64,000 nucleotides of DNA from Paenarthrobacter nitroguajacolicus (GTDB taxonomy: Bacteria > Actinomycetota > Actinomycetes > Actinomycetales > Micrococcaceae). Position numbers and translations under genes: made by a program. Under the pieces are notes generated by a model that searched no databases, had not been told where the DNA came from, and worked only from the letters and a program-made list of their open reading frames with translations. The stretch is taken from NCBI RefSeq assembly GCF_029952445.1, contig NZ_JAQPPK010000004.1:124001-188000 (forward strand). Reading direction: 5' to 3'. Shown here piece by piece: positions 23,965 to 31,395 of the stretch; within the stretch, counting starts at the first letter, position 1; each line of letters starts with the position of its first letter.

Positions 23965-24856
23965 CCGCCGTCGACGTTTCACCCCTCACAGGGGACGCTC
24001 CGCAGAAATTCCGCAAGAACGGGCGGCGCCGTTTCGGCGCTGATACAGCGGCGATTGTCATCGCGCTGATCGTCGCGTTCCCGCTGTTCTGGATGGTGCT
24101 GTCTGCGGTGAAGCCCAAAACAGCGCTCGACGCCGGTGATGCGGCGCCGTACACACTGGAACCGTCGCTGGACTCGTTCGGGCGCGTCCTGGGCGTCAAC
24201 AATTTTGGCCAGTACTTCCTGAACAGCGTGATTGTGGCGCTGGTTGTGGTGGTGCTTTCCACTGTCCTGGCGTTCCTCGCGGCCGTTGCCTTGACCCGCT
24301 ACAACTTCAAAATGCGCACCAAGCTGCTCATCATCATTCTGGTCTCGCAGATGGTGCCTGTTGAGGCCCTGACGATTCCGCTCTTCTTCCTGCTGCGCAA
24401 CGCCGGCGAGGCCATCCCCCTGGTGGGCTTGAACCAGCTCGGCTCGCTGGTCCTGGTGCATGTTGGGTTCAGCATTCCGTTCGCCATCTGGATGCTTCGC
24501 GGCTTCGTGGCGGCGGTTCCGCTGGAAGTCGAAGAAGCCGCACGCCTGGACGGTGCGAGCAGCTTCCGGTCGTTCGCTCCATCCTGTTCCCACTGGTGGC
24601 GCCGGGTGTGGTGGCATGTTCGGTGTTCTCGTTCATTTCCACGTGGAACGACTTCCTGTTCGCCAAGACCTTCATCATTTCCGCGCAGGAAAACCAGACG
24701 CTGCCCATGGCACTGCTGACGTTCTTCAAGCCGGACCAAAACGATTGGGGTGCCATCATGGCAGGCTCCGTGATCATGACCATTCCGGTGCTGATCTTCT
24801 TCATCGCCGTTCAACGAAAGCTCGTATCCGGCCTGGCTGGGGCGGTCAAGGGATGA
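23961..24856 (+). pseudogene. Amino-sugar ABC importer permease 2, single-base frameshift
   Basis: The first ~203 codons read as a normal MalG-type permease up to the EAA loop (EVEEAARLDGASSFRSF). Then the frame turns to Arg/Ser/Trp-rich nonsense ending at 24719. Adding one base near 24574-24575 (TTCGCTCC read as TTCCGCTCC) gives RSILFPLVAPGVVACSVFSF and continues without a break to the expected C terminus SGLAGAVKG at 24856, total 298 residues. The downstream GH20 gene starts at the normal ATGA overlap. So this is a 1-base deletion in an otherwise intact gene; if real, the importer has lost a subunit. Confidence 0.85.
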
Positions 24857-26463
24857 GCGCGCTACATCAGTTGGTCCCGGCGCCGTGGTCCTTTACGGCC
24901 TTGTCCGGTTCATTAACGCTCGACGCCGGAACTACGTTGGGTGCCGACCCTTCCCTTGCAGATACCCGGCGTTGGCTGGCCCGGACTCTGGGCGCCGTCA
25001 CCGCTTGGGACTTGTTTCCGGCCCCGGCCGGAGAGGCCCGAATCCGCCTCCTGCTCGACCCCTCACTCGACGCCGAGGCTTACCGCCTGGAGGTGAGGGA
25101 CGCCGTCGTGATTTCTGCCGGTGGTGCCGCAGGTGCGTTCTACGGTGCGCAAACGCTTTTGCAGTTGATGGGACCGGCTGCGCTGCGTCAGGCTCCGGTC
25201 GCTTCGGTTGGAACGTGGCCGGTGCCGCGGGTAGCTGTGGAGGACAAGCCGCGCTTCGGCTACCGAGGGACCATGCTGGACGTTGCCCGGCACTTCATGC
25301 CAAAGGACAACGTGCTCCGGTTCATCGAGGTGATGGCCATGCACAAACTCAACGTCCTGCATCTGCACCTCACGGACGATCAGGGCTGGCGGATCCAGAT
25401 CCACCGCTATCCCAAGCTGACGGAAACCGGTGCGTGGCGCCGGGAATCGTCGCTTGGTTCCTGGCGTGCAGGGGTGTTTGACGGCCGCCCGCATGGCGGC
25501 TTCTACACGCAGGATGACCTCCGCGAGATCGTGGCCTTCGCCGCCGACCGACACATCACCGTCATCCCCGAGATCGATGTTCCCGGTCATAGCCAGGCTG
25601 CCATCGCGGCCTATCCGGAGCTCGGTTCTGGTGACGGGCCTGTGGAGGTGTGGACGCGCTGGGGCATCAACGAGACCGTCCTGGAAGTGTCCGAAACCTC
25701 GCTGGAGTTCTACCGGAACGTGCTGGACGAAGTGATGGAAATCTTCCCCTCCCCATGGATAAGTCTTGGTGGCGACGAAGTTCCGCTTGCCCAGTGGCAG
25801 TCCAGCGCGCAGGCGCGGGCGAAGGTCGCCGAGCTTGGCTTGGACGATGTGTCGGGCCTGCATAGCTGGTTCGTGGGGCAGTTGGCGTTACATCTGGCCA
25901 GTCATGGCCGAGCCACGTCCGTGTGGGACGAAATAGGCGACGGCGGCCTGCCGGACGGCGCTCTCGTGGCCTCCTGGCGTGGGTACGAGGGCGGTGTGGA
26001 CGCCCTCCGAAAAGGTTATGACGTGGTCATGTGCCCGGAACACAAGCTCTACCTCGACCACCGCCAGGCTGAGGGCGACGAGGAGCCCGTGCCCGTCGGG
26101 TTCGTCACGACCCTCCAGTCCGTCTATGAGTTCGATCCGCTGCCCGGTATTTCGGCTGACAGCTTGCGGGGTCGTTTGCTCGGTGCGCAGGCAAACATCT
26201 GGACGGAACACCTTGATTCGCCACGCCGCGTGCATTTTGCAGCTTTCCCGCGCCTTAGCGCCATCTCCGAAGTGTTCTGGTCGCGGCCAGATGCCCGGGA
26301 CTACGATGAGTTCCTGACCCGGCTTACGGGTGCACACTTGGCGCGACTTGAGGCCATGGGTGTGGAATATCGGCCGTTGGCCGGACCCACTCCGTGGCAG
26401 CAGCGCCCGGGTGTGGAGGGTTGGAAACGCGACTACGATGCCGAGCAGCTTGTTAGGAACTGA
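24853..26463 (+). CDS. GH20 beta-N-acetylhexosaminidase
   Basis: ATG 24853 overlaps the permease stop by 4 nt and gives 536 residues, without signal peptide, so the enzyme acts in the cytoplasm. An N-terminal GH20b-like domain (residues 1-135) precedes the catalytic barrel. Diagnostic segments are YRGTMLDVARHFMP, HLHLTDDQGWRIQI, the catalytic Asp308-Glu309 pair in ISLGGDEVPLAQW, and the later W residues of the substrate pocket (ANIWTEHL). It splits terminal GlcNAc from imported chito-oligosaccharides using substrate-assisted catalysis. It belongs to the importer operon behind the dre site. Confidence 0.92.
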   Translation: MSALHQLVPAPWSFTALSGSLTLDAGTTLGADPSLADTRRWLARTLGAVTAWDLFPAPAGEARIRLLLDPSLDAEAYRLEVRDAVVISAGGAAGAFYGAQTLLQLMGPAALRQAPVASVGTWPVPRVAVEDKPRFGYRGTMLDVARHFMPKDNVLRFIEVMAMHKLNVLHLHLTDDQGWRIQIHRYPKLTETGAWRRESSLGSWRAGVFDGRPHGGFYTQDDLREIVAFAADRHITVIPEIDVPGHSQAAIAAYPELGSGDGPVEVWTRWGINETVLEVSETSLEFYRNVLDEVMEIFPSPWISLGGDEVPLAQWQSSAQARAKVAELGLDDVSGLHSWFVGQLALHLASHGRATSVWDEIGDGGLPDGALVASWRGYEGGVDALRKGYDVVMCPEHKLYLDHRQAEGDEEPVPVGFVTTLQSVYEFDPLPGISADSLRGRLLGAQANIWTEHLDSPRRVHFAAFPRLSAISEVFWSRPDARDYDEFLTRLTGAHLARLEAMGVEYRPLAGPTPWQQRPGVEGWKRDYDAEQLVRN

Positions 26464-27279
26464 GTGACTACTGAAGGTAAGGATGTCCGCAATTCATCGG
26501 CATCGCTTCGAAAGGCCTTGGCGTTGTTGGCCGTGGTGGCAGAGGAACCAGGCAACGGCGACGGGTTGGCACTCGTTGAAGTTTCACGGCTATCCGGACT
26601 GAACAAGAGCACGGTTTTGCGTCTGACCGCGCCACTGCTGGAGGAAAACCTGCTTGAGCGCGATCACGAAACAGGCAAGTTCAGGCTTGGGCACGGCTGT
26701 TTGCGGCTAGGACAGTCCTACCTTGACCGGGTGGACCTGCGAAGCGTGGCGAATCCTGAGCTGCGTGGATTGATGCGCGCTACGGAATCAACGTGTCATC
26801 TGGTGGTGCTCTCCGGCCACGACGTCGTGTACCTGGACAAGGTAGAGGACGAGGCGACCGTCCGGATGGCATCCCGAGTGGGCGCGACGATGCCGGCCTA
26901 CTGCACCGCCGTCGGCAAGGCCATGCTCGCGTTCAGTCCGGAGGAAGTGGTGGGGCCGATCCTCGCCGGCAACCTCGCGCCGCTCACGGACAAGACCATC
27001 ACCGACCCTTTGCTGCTCCGGGCTGACTTTGAAGCAATCCGGCGGCGGGGCTACTCCATTGATGACCGCGAAAACGAGCCGGAAGTCCGCTGTGTAGCCG
27101 CGCCGATCTTCGGACATGACGATCACGTCGTGGCGGCCCTGTCCGTGTCTTCGTTGTCGTCGCGTATGACCGCAAAGCGAGTACGCGAGGTTGGTCCGAT
27201 GGCTGCCGAGACGAGCCTCCGGATTTCCGCCAAGCTAGGCTCCCGCCGCGCGTCTGCGAAACTGGCGAGGCTGGCATGA
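26464..27279 (+). CDS. IclR-family transcriptional regulator of the amino-sugar operon
   Basis: The GTG start at 26464 directly follows the hexosaminidase stop. The 271-residue protein has an N-terminal winged helix (EVSRLSGLNKSTVLRLTAPLLEENLLERD, residues ~38-66) and a C-terminal IclR effector domain (CHLVVLSGHDVVYLDKVEDE, PAYCTAVGKAMLAFSPEEV, IDDRENEPEVRCVAAPIFG). IclR proteins bind small organic acids or sugars. Its place in the operon suggests local feedback control in addition to DasR; the palindrome at 21534 is a possible target. It is coupled to the next gene by a 4-nt overlap. Confidence 0.9.
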   Translation: MTTEGKDVRNSSASLRKALALLAVVAEEPGNGDGLALVEVSRLSGLNKSTVLRLTAPLLEENLLERDHETGKFRLGHGCLRLGQSYLDRVDLRSVANPELRGLMRATESTCHLVVLSGHDVVYLDKVEDEATVRMASRVGATMPAYCTAVGKAMLAFSPEEVVGPILAGNLAPLTDKTITDPLLLRADFEAIRRRGYSIDDRENEPEVRCVAAPIFGHDDHVVAALSVSSLSSRMTAKRVREVGPMAAETSLRISAKLGSRRASAKLARLA

Positions 27280-27674
27280 GCGCATCGGACTACTTCCGGG
27301 CCAAGCTCCAGTTCGAAATCGACGTGATGGACGTGGCGGACGCAGCTCCCGGATCCCTTGTTGTGGTGGATACGCGTCGGCAATCCTCATGGGACCACGG
27401 ACATATTCCCGGTGCGGTACATATTCCGACGGCCCAGGTCCCTTCTTTGGCTCCTGATCTGGTCCCGGCGGATTCGCGGGTGGTGGTGTACTCCTGGGGT
27501 CCCGGGTGCAACGGCTGCACGTTCGCCGCGCTCGCCTTCGCAGAACTGGGCTACTCCGTGAAGGAAATGATCGGGGGCATCGAGTATTGGATCCGGAACG
27601 GTCTCCCTGTTGAAACTGCCGGGGGCGTCGTTCAAAGTAAGCCGGATGCGCTGGTGACAGCACACACGGCGTGA
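27276..27674 (+). CDS. Rhodanese-like sulfurtransferase
   Basis: The 132-residue protein is one rhodanese domain: VVDTRRQSSWDHGHIPGAVHIP (CH2A region), VVYSWGPGCNGCTFAALAFAELG (active-site loop with Cys near residue 73) and EMIGGIEYWIRNGLPVE (CH2B region). The active-site Cys would carry a persulfide. It overlaps the IclR stop by 4 nt. The biological acceptor is unknown and the link to amino-sugar use is not obvious. Confidence 0.88.
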   Translation: MSASDYFRAKLQFEIDVMDVADAAPGSLVVVDTRRQSSWDHGHIPGAVHIPTAQVPSLAPDLVPADSRVVVYSWGPGCNGCTFAALAFAELGYSVKEMIGGIEYWIRNGLPVETAGGVVQSKPDALVTAHTA

Positions 27675-27688
27675 GTTGAAACGGGGGA

Positions 27689-28351
27689 ATGATGGCGGTT
27701 TTCGTTCTGATTCACGGTGGTGGTTCCACGGCATGGGACTGGCATTTGGTAGCCCCGCTTCTTGAAACGGCCGGGCATGGAGTGGTGGCCGTCGACTTGC
27801 CCATCGAAGATGCCGGGGCGGGACTTGAGGACTACACCCGCGCAGCGATGGACGCAGTCGGCGCTGCGCGGCACACCATCGTTGTGGGGCACTCATTGGG
27901 CGGCTTCACGGCACCCCTGGTTTGCGAAGCGCTCCACTCGGATGGGCTCGTGTACCTCTCGGCAATGATTCCGATGCCGGGCGAGACCTTCGGCGACTGG
28001 TGGACTAACACGGGCCACGACCGCGAGAACATACCCGAAGAGCCATATTTCAATCTTGTCACGGCAGAGTTGGCGCAGCAGGCCACTGACAGGGGGCGCG
28101 ACCAGCAAGGTGCCTGGATGTCAGATCCCTGGCCGGGCAAGCATCCGGACGTGCCGACCCTGGGGATTCTGTGCCGCGACGATCTCTTTTTTCCACCTGA
28201 ATTCATGAAGCGCCAAATTCGGGATCGGCTGGGCACCGAACCTGTGGAGATCCCTGGCGGTCACTATGCTCCGTTGAGCAATCCGGACGCTGTAGCTGCC
28301 GCCCTTATCGACTTCGCCGGGCAGACCGCGAGCGGTAACCACACCGCATAG
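27689..28351 (+). CDS. Alpha/beta hydrolase (esterase type)
   Basis: The 220-residue protein has the oxyanion region VLIHGGGSTAWDWHLVAPLL, the nucleophile elbow VVGHSLGGFTAPLV (Ser near residue 74) and a C-terminal His in PGGHYAPLSNPDAVAAAL. It belongs to the small esterases related to salicylate- and hydroxynitrile-type hydrolases. The substrate cannot be told. It lies close behind the rhodanese gene and may belong to the same transcript. Two ATG codons are adjacent (27689 and 27692); either may be the start. Confidence 0.85.
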   Translation: MMAVFVLIHGGGSTAWDWHLVAPLLETAGHGVVAVDLPIEDAGAGLEDYTRAAMDAVGAARHTIVVGHSLGGFTAPLVCEALHSDGLVYLSAMIPMPGETFGDWWTNTGHDRENIPEEPYFNLVTAELAQQATDRGRDQQGAWMSDPWPGKHPDVPTLGILCRDDLFFPPEFMKRQIRDRLGTEPVEIPGGHYAPLSNPDAVAAALIDFAGQTASGNHTA

Positions 28352-28360
28352 GCTTGAACC

Positions 28361-29371
28361 ATGCTGAACCTGGTCCTTGGCCTCATCTTTGCGGGGCTCT
28401 TCCTGGCTTCCTACCAGTCGGACCGGCGGAGGCTCCGAAACGGCGTTTTTCTGCTGATTGCGGCGTGGTTTCTGCTGCAGGCCCTCCTGGACTTCCTGAT
28501 CGAGCTGAACCCGTGGTTTGAGTGGCTGAACCTGGTGGTCGTGGTGGTACCGGTAGTGAGCATCTTCGTGTTTGCCGGCTTCCTGCTCGCGAACGGCGTC
28601 ACCATGGTCCGCAGGGAGGGCCCAAGCATCACCAGCTTCCTGCCGATGGCCGTGGGAATGGCGGTCTTTCTTGCGCCGGTAACCGCGTTCCTTTTCGTGC
28701 TCAGCGGGCAGCCTGTCCTGGCCGGCATCGCAGCCCTTGCTTTCTTCCTTTGCGCCTATCTTGGCTGCGCGTTTGTGGTGTTCCTGGGCTACGCGCTGGT
28801 GTATTCCAGGATGCGCCACAGCCCGAACCCGGCCGCCGTCGTCGTGCTGGGGTCGGGCCTGATCGACGGCAACGTGCCGCCCTTGCTCGCCGCGCGCTTG
28901 AACAAGGCCTTGGAAATTTACGACGGCGTCGCACCGGTCAGGCCCTTTTTGGTACCTTCCGGGGGCCAAGGCCCGGACGAACCCCGTCCTGAGTCAGCTG
29001 CGATGAAGGAGTACTTGGTGGCGAAGGGAGCAGCGGCGGCGGACGTCCTGGAGGAGAACAAAGCCACCACCACCCGCGAGAATTTGGCCTATTCCGTGGC
29101 GTTGCTGGCAGAGAAGGGTATCCAGGGTCCTTTGTTGGTGTGCACCAACAACTACCACGTCCTCCGCGCCGCGTTGCTGTCGCGCAGGCAGAAGATCAAT
29201 GCGGAGGTAGTGGGTGCACCGACTGCCAAGTACTTTGTCCCCAGCGCCTTCCTTCGCGAGTTCGTGGCCGTGATGCGGGATAACCGACGGACGAACATCG
29301 TCCTTTGCCTGCCCATGTTTGGGATTGCCCTGCTCATCACAGTCGCACTAATGAACTCGTCGGTGGTGTGA
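28361..29371 (+). CDS. YdcF/ElyC-family (DUF218) membrane protein
   Basis: The 336-residue protein has five or so N-terminal membrane helices, a DUF218 domain (residues ~155-300) with AAVVVLGSGLIDGNVPPLLAARL, PFLVPSGGQGPDEPRPESAAMKEY, NKATTTRENLAYSVALL and LLVCTNNYHVLRAAL, and a C-terminal helix. The order VVLGSG, SGGQG, E-A-M, N-T-xxN, T-xxYH is that of ElyC/SanA/YdcF, implicated in cell-envelope and peptidoglycan precursor handling in other bacteria. A role here in the envelope is inference. Confidence 0.88.
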   Translation: MLNLVLGLIFAGLFLASYQSDRRRLRNGVFLLIAAWFLLQALLDFLIELNPWFEWLNLVVVVVPVVSIFVFAGFLLANGVTMVRREGPSITSFLPMAVGMAVFLAPVTAFLFVLSGQPVLAGIAALAFFLCAYLGCAFVVFLGYALVYSRMRHSPNPAAVVVLGSGLIDGNVPPLLAARLNKALEIYDGVAPVRPFLVPSGGQGPDEPRPESAAMKEYLVAKGAAAADVLEENKATTTRENLAYSVALLAEKGIQGPLLVCTNNYHVLRAALLSRRQKINAEVVGAPTAKYFVPSAFLREFVAVMRDNRRTNIVLCLPMFGIALLITVALMNSSVV

Positions 29372-29391
29372 GGGCGGCTAGGCTCGTCTGC

Positions 29392-29928
29392 ATGTTCAAA
29401 CTCGTTGCTCCGGATGTCTCCTACCACCAGTCATTCCTGGAATCCCACAAGGAATGGGGTGGCGTCCATCAGGACGGCGCCGGAGTCTTCATGGCTAACG
29501 ACGTATCCACAGCTGAAGGGTTCGCGGCCTGGATACAGCAACTGACGGATGCAGAAGGCGTTCAGGAGAAGCAGGGCATTGTTCCCTGCACCTATCTCTG
29601 GATTACCGAGGGCACACGCTATGTGGGGGCCATTGCTTTCCGGCACCACCTCACTCCTGCGCTCTTGAACTCGGGTGGTCACATCGGCTACGGGATCCGG
29701 CCGTCGGATCGTGGGCGTGGTGCTGCGTCCTGGGCTCTGCAGGAGTTGTGCCAGCGTTTGGCAGCCCAGGAAGAACCCGACCGTGTCCTGCTGACGTGCG
29801 ATGACACCAACCTTGCTTCTGCCAAGACCATCGAACGGGCGGGCGGGCTGCTCGAAGATAAGCGGACGGATGCAGATGGTCGCCCGTTCCGTCGCTACTG
29901 GATCGAGGTCAGCAGGAGGCTCGCATGA
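29392..29928 (+). CDS. GNAT-family N-acetyltransferase
   Basis: ATG 29392 gives 178 residues; the frame opens further upstream, inside the preceding gene. The acetyl-CoA binding motif is seen in GYGIRPSDRGRGAASWALQ (residues ~97-115), and the C-terminal motif in CDDTNLASAKTIERAGG. The N-terminal half (TYLWITEGTRYVGAIAFRHH) is typical of the RimJ/RimL-like or predicted acetyltransferase COG3981 group. The acceptor is unknown. Confidence 0.85.
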   Translation: MFKLVAPDVSYHQSFLESHKEWGGVHQDGAGVFMANDVSTAEGFAAWIQQLTDAEGVQEKQGIVPCTYLWITEGTRYVGAIAFRHHLTPALLNSGGHIGYGIRPSDRGRGAASWALQELCQRLAAQEEPDRVLLTCDDTNLASAKTIERAGGLLEDKRTDADGRPFRRYWIEVSRRLA

Positions 29929-30079
29929 CGGACGCGAACCCACTAGCCACTTCGTTCCTGCACACCGACTCGGACCCTACTTCCTCAACCAATTCGACTA
30001 CGAGGACAAAGACGCCGGCGTCGTGCGCTTTTCCTGAAAGTTCCGTTACATTCTTCTGACTGCCGGACATTAACCGGAT

Positions 30080-30607
30080 ATGAGGGTGAAGATGGACCAA
30101 GGAGATCGCGTGGAGGCAGCCAGGGAGAAACGTTTCCTGGCAGCCCACGCGGCCTGCCATGACCAGGTATACCGCTATTTCCGGCGGCGGACTGAGGGAG
30201 CGTCGGCAGCCGAGGACCTTACGGCCGAAGTTTTTCGAATCGCCTGGGAAAAGTGCTGCCAGGACCAGGAAGTGTCCGTGCTCCTGGTGTTCGGCATAGC
30301 CCGGAACGTCCTGCGGAACCACAACCGTTCAAACATCCGGTCCGTCAACCTCGCCCAGCAGATGGAGCTACAAAGAAGCCACGAGTTGGGGGTGGGTGAC
30401 GACTCCGTGAGTGAGGCATTGGACCGGCTCAAACCACAGCAGCGGGAGGTTCTGCTCCTGACGTACTGGGACGGATTCAGCTCGGCCGAGGTGTCGGAAT
30501 TGCTGCAGATCCCGGCCACAGCAGTGCGGATGCGCCTGCACAGGGCCCGCAAAGAACTCAGCCAACTGCTTGGGGCGGATCAAGTCACAGAGGATGTGCA
30601 GCCATGA
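30080..30607 (+). CDS. ECF-type RNA polymerase sigma factor
   Basis: The 175-residue protein has sigma region 2 (HDQVYRYFRRRTEGASAAED, LTAEVFRIAWEKC) and region 4 (LDRLKPQQREVLLLTYWDGF, SAEVSELLQIPATAVRMRLH). It resembles the sigma-70 family members found beside small membrane proteins in actinobacteria. A second ATG at 30092 could serve as start. The next gene begins at an ATGA overlap and encodes a membrane protein that may act as its anti-sigma factor. Confidence 0.9.
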   Translation: MRVKMDQGDRVEAAREKRFLAAHAACHDQVYRYFRRRTEGASAAEDLTAEVFRIAWEKCCQDQEVSVLLVFGIARNVLRNHNRSNIRSVNLAQQMELQRSHELGVGDDSVSEALDRLKPQQREVLLLTYWDGFSSAEVSELLQIPATAVRMRLHRARKELSQLLGADQVTEDVQP

Positions 30608-31311
30608 GTAAAAGAACAACGCCTGCCCTGGAACGTCTCGCCGCAGCTGACCCGGGCCGAGCAGTCACGGAAGATGACTTGGCCCGGAGCCGGGAAAAGA
30701 GCCTTGCGGTCATGCACACTGATGCGGTGCAGCTGGCCGTCGGCGGCGCGGTGGAACGCTTCCACCGTCAGCCGCCCACCCGCCGGCGTAGGGTGTTTGC
30801 GGCCGTCGGCCTTGTGGCAGCGGCTGCCGCTGTGGTGGCCGGCGTTTTCGCAGCCTCGCTGTCTTCACAGCAGGTGCAACAGCCGGTCCCCGCCGCCACG
30901 CAGCCCGATGTTGCGCAGGATAGCTCGAGCAACCAACCGCTGCCCGAAATAACCGGACGCATGCCGACTTTCGACGCCGAAATCGTCACCGGGGGCAACG
31001 GCAACAAAGCTGCGGTCGCAAAAGACGAGCAGGCCGACTTCCACATGGACGCCCTCAACGTGGGAAAGCTAGGCCTGAACAGCGGTCAATGCATGTCCGG
31101 AGTCTACCCCGACGGCACGTCACTGGGCCTCATCTTCCCCCGCGGAACACAGGTCACCGGGACGGGAGTGGTTCTGCCCGACGGGACGTCCATCAGTCTT
31201 GGCCAGGAGTTTTCGTTCGGCGGGGGACTTTCGCCCGAAGGTACGGACGTGGGCGTATGCTCTTCGGGCGGCTCGCCCTTCCTGGTCCAGGACTGGGACG
31301 TGCTCCCCTGA
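30604..31311 (+). CDS. Single-pass membrane protein, possible anti-sigma partner
   Basis: The 235-residue protein has a cytoplasmic N terminus of ~58 residues, one membrane helix (VFAAVGLVAAAAAVVAGVFA, about residues 61-80) and an exported C-terminal domain with repeated Gly/Asp-rich strands (YPDGTSLGLIFPRGTQVTGT, GVVLPDGTSISLGQEFSFGG). No zinc-type HxxxCxxC anti-sigma motif is present. Coupling to the sigma gene by 4 nt and the topology suggest an anti-sigma factor or a signal-sensing membrane partner, but the fold of the outer domain is not recognised. Confidence 0.6.
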   Translation: MSKRTTPALERLAAADPGRAVTEDDLARSREKSLAVMHTDAVQLAVGGAVERFHRQPPTRRRRVFAAVGLVAAAAAVVAGVFAASLSSQQVQQPVPAATQPDVAQDSSSNQPLPEITGRMPTFDAEIVTGGNGNKAAVAKDEQADFHMDALNVGKLGLNSGQCMSGVYPDGTSLGLIFPRGTQVTGTGVVLPDGTSISLGQEFSFGGGLSPEGTDVGVCSSGGSPFLVQDWDVLP

Positions 31312-31341
31312 TCCCTGCGGGACGCTCGCAACGCCAAAGCG

Positions 31342-31374
31342 CGACGTCGGCACCCGCGGTGAGTGCCGACGTCG
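31342..31374. terminator. Terminator between convergent operons
   Basis: CGACGTCGGCAC (31342-31353) pairs perfectly with GTGCCGACGTCG (31363-31374) around a 9-nt loop. It lies between the sigma-factor operon and the convergent GH13 gene ending at 31396, so it may serve both. There is no long T-run. Confidence 0.65.
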
Positions 31375-31395
31375 GGCCTTCTGTTCGGTTGCGTT

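Noticed and set aside
24560..24590. Programmed frameshifting in the permease gene
   Set aside because: There is no slippery heptamer or downstream structure, and the family needs only the restored frame. A deletion or sequence error is simpler.
24460..26463. 667-codon start for the hexosaminidase
   Set aside because: The upstream codons overlap the permease. ATG 24853 is at the normal 4-nt overlap and gives the expected family length.
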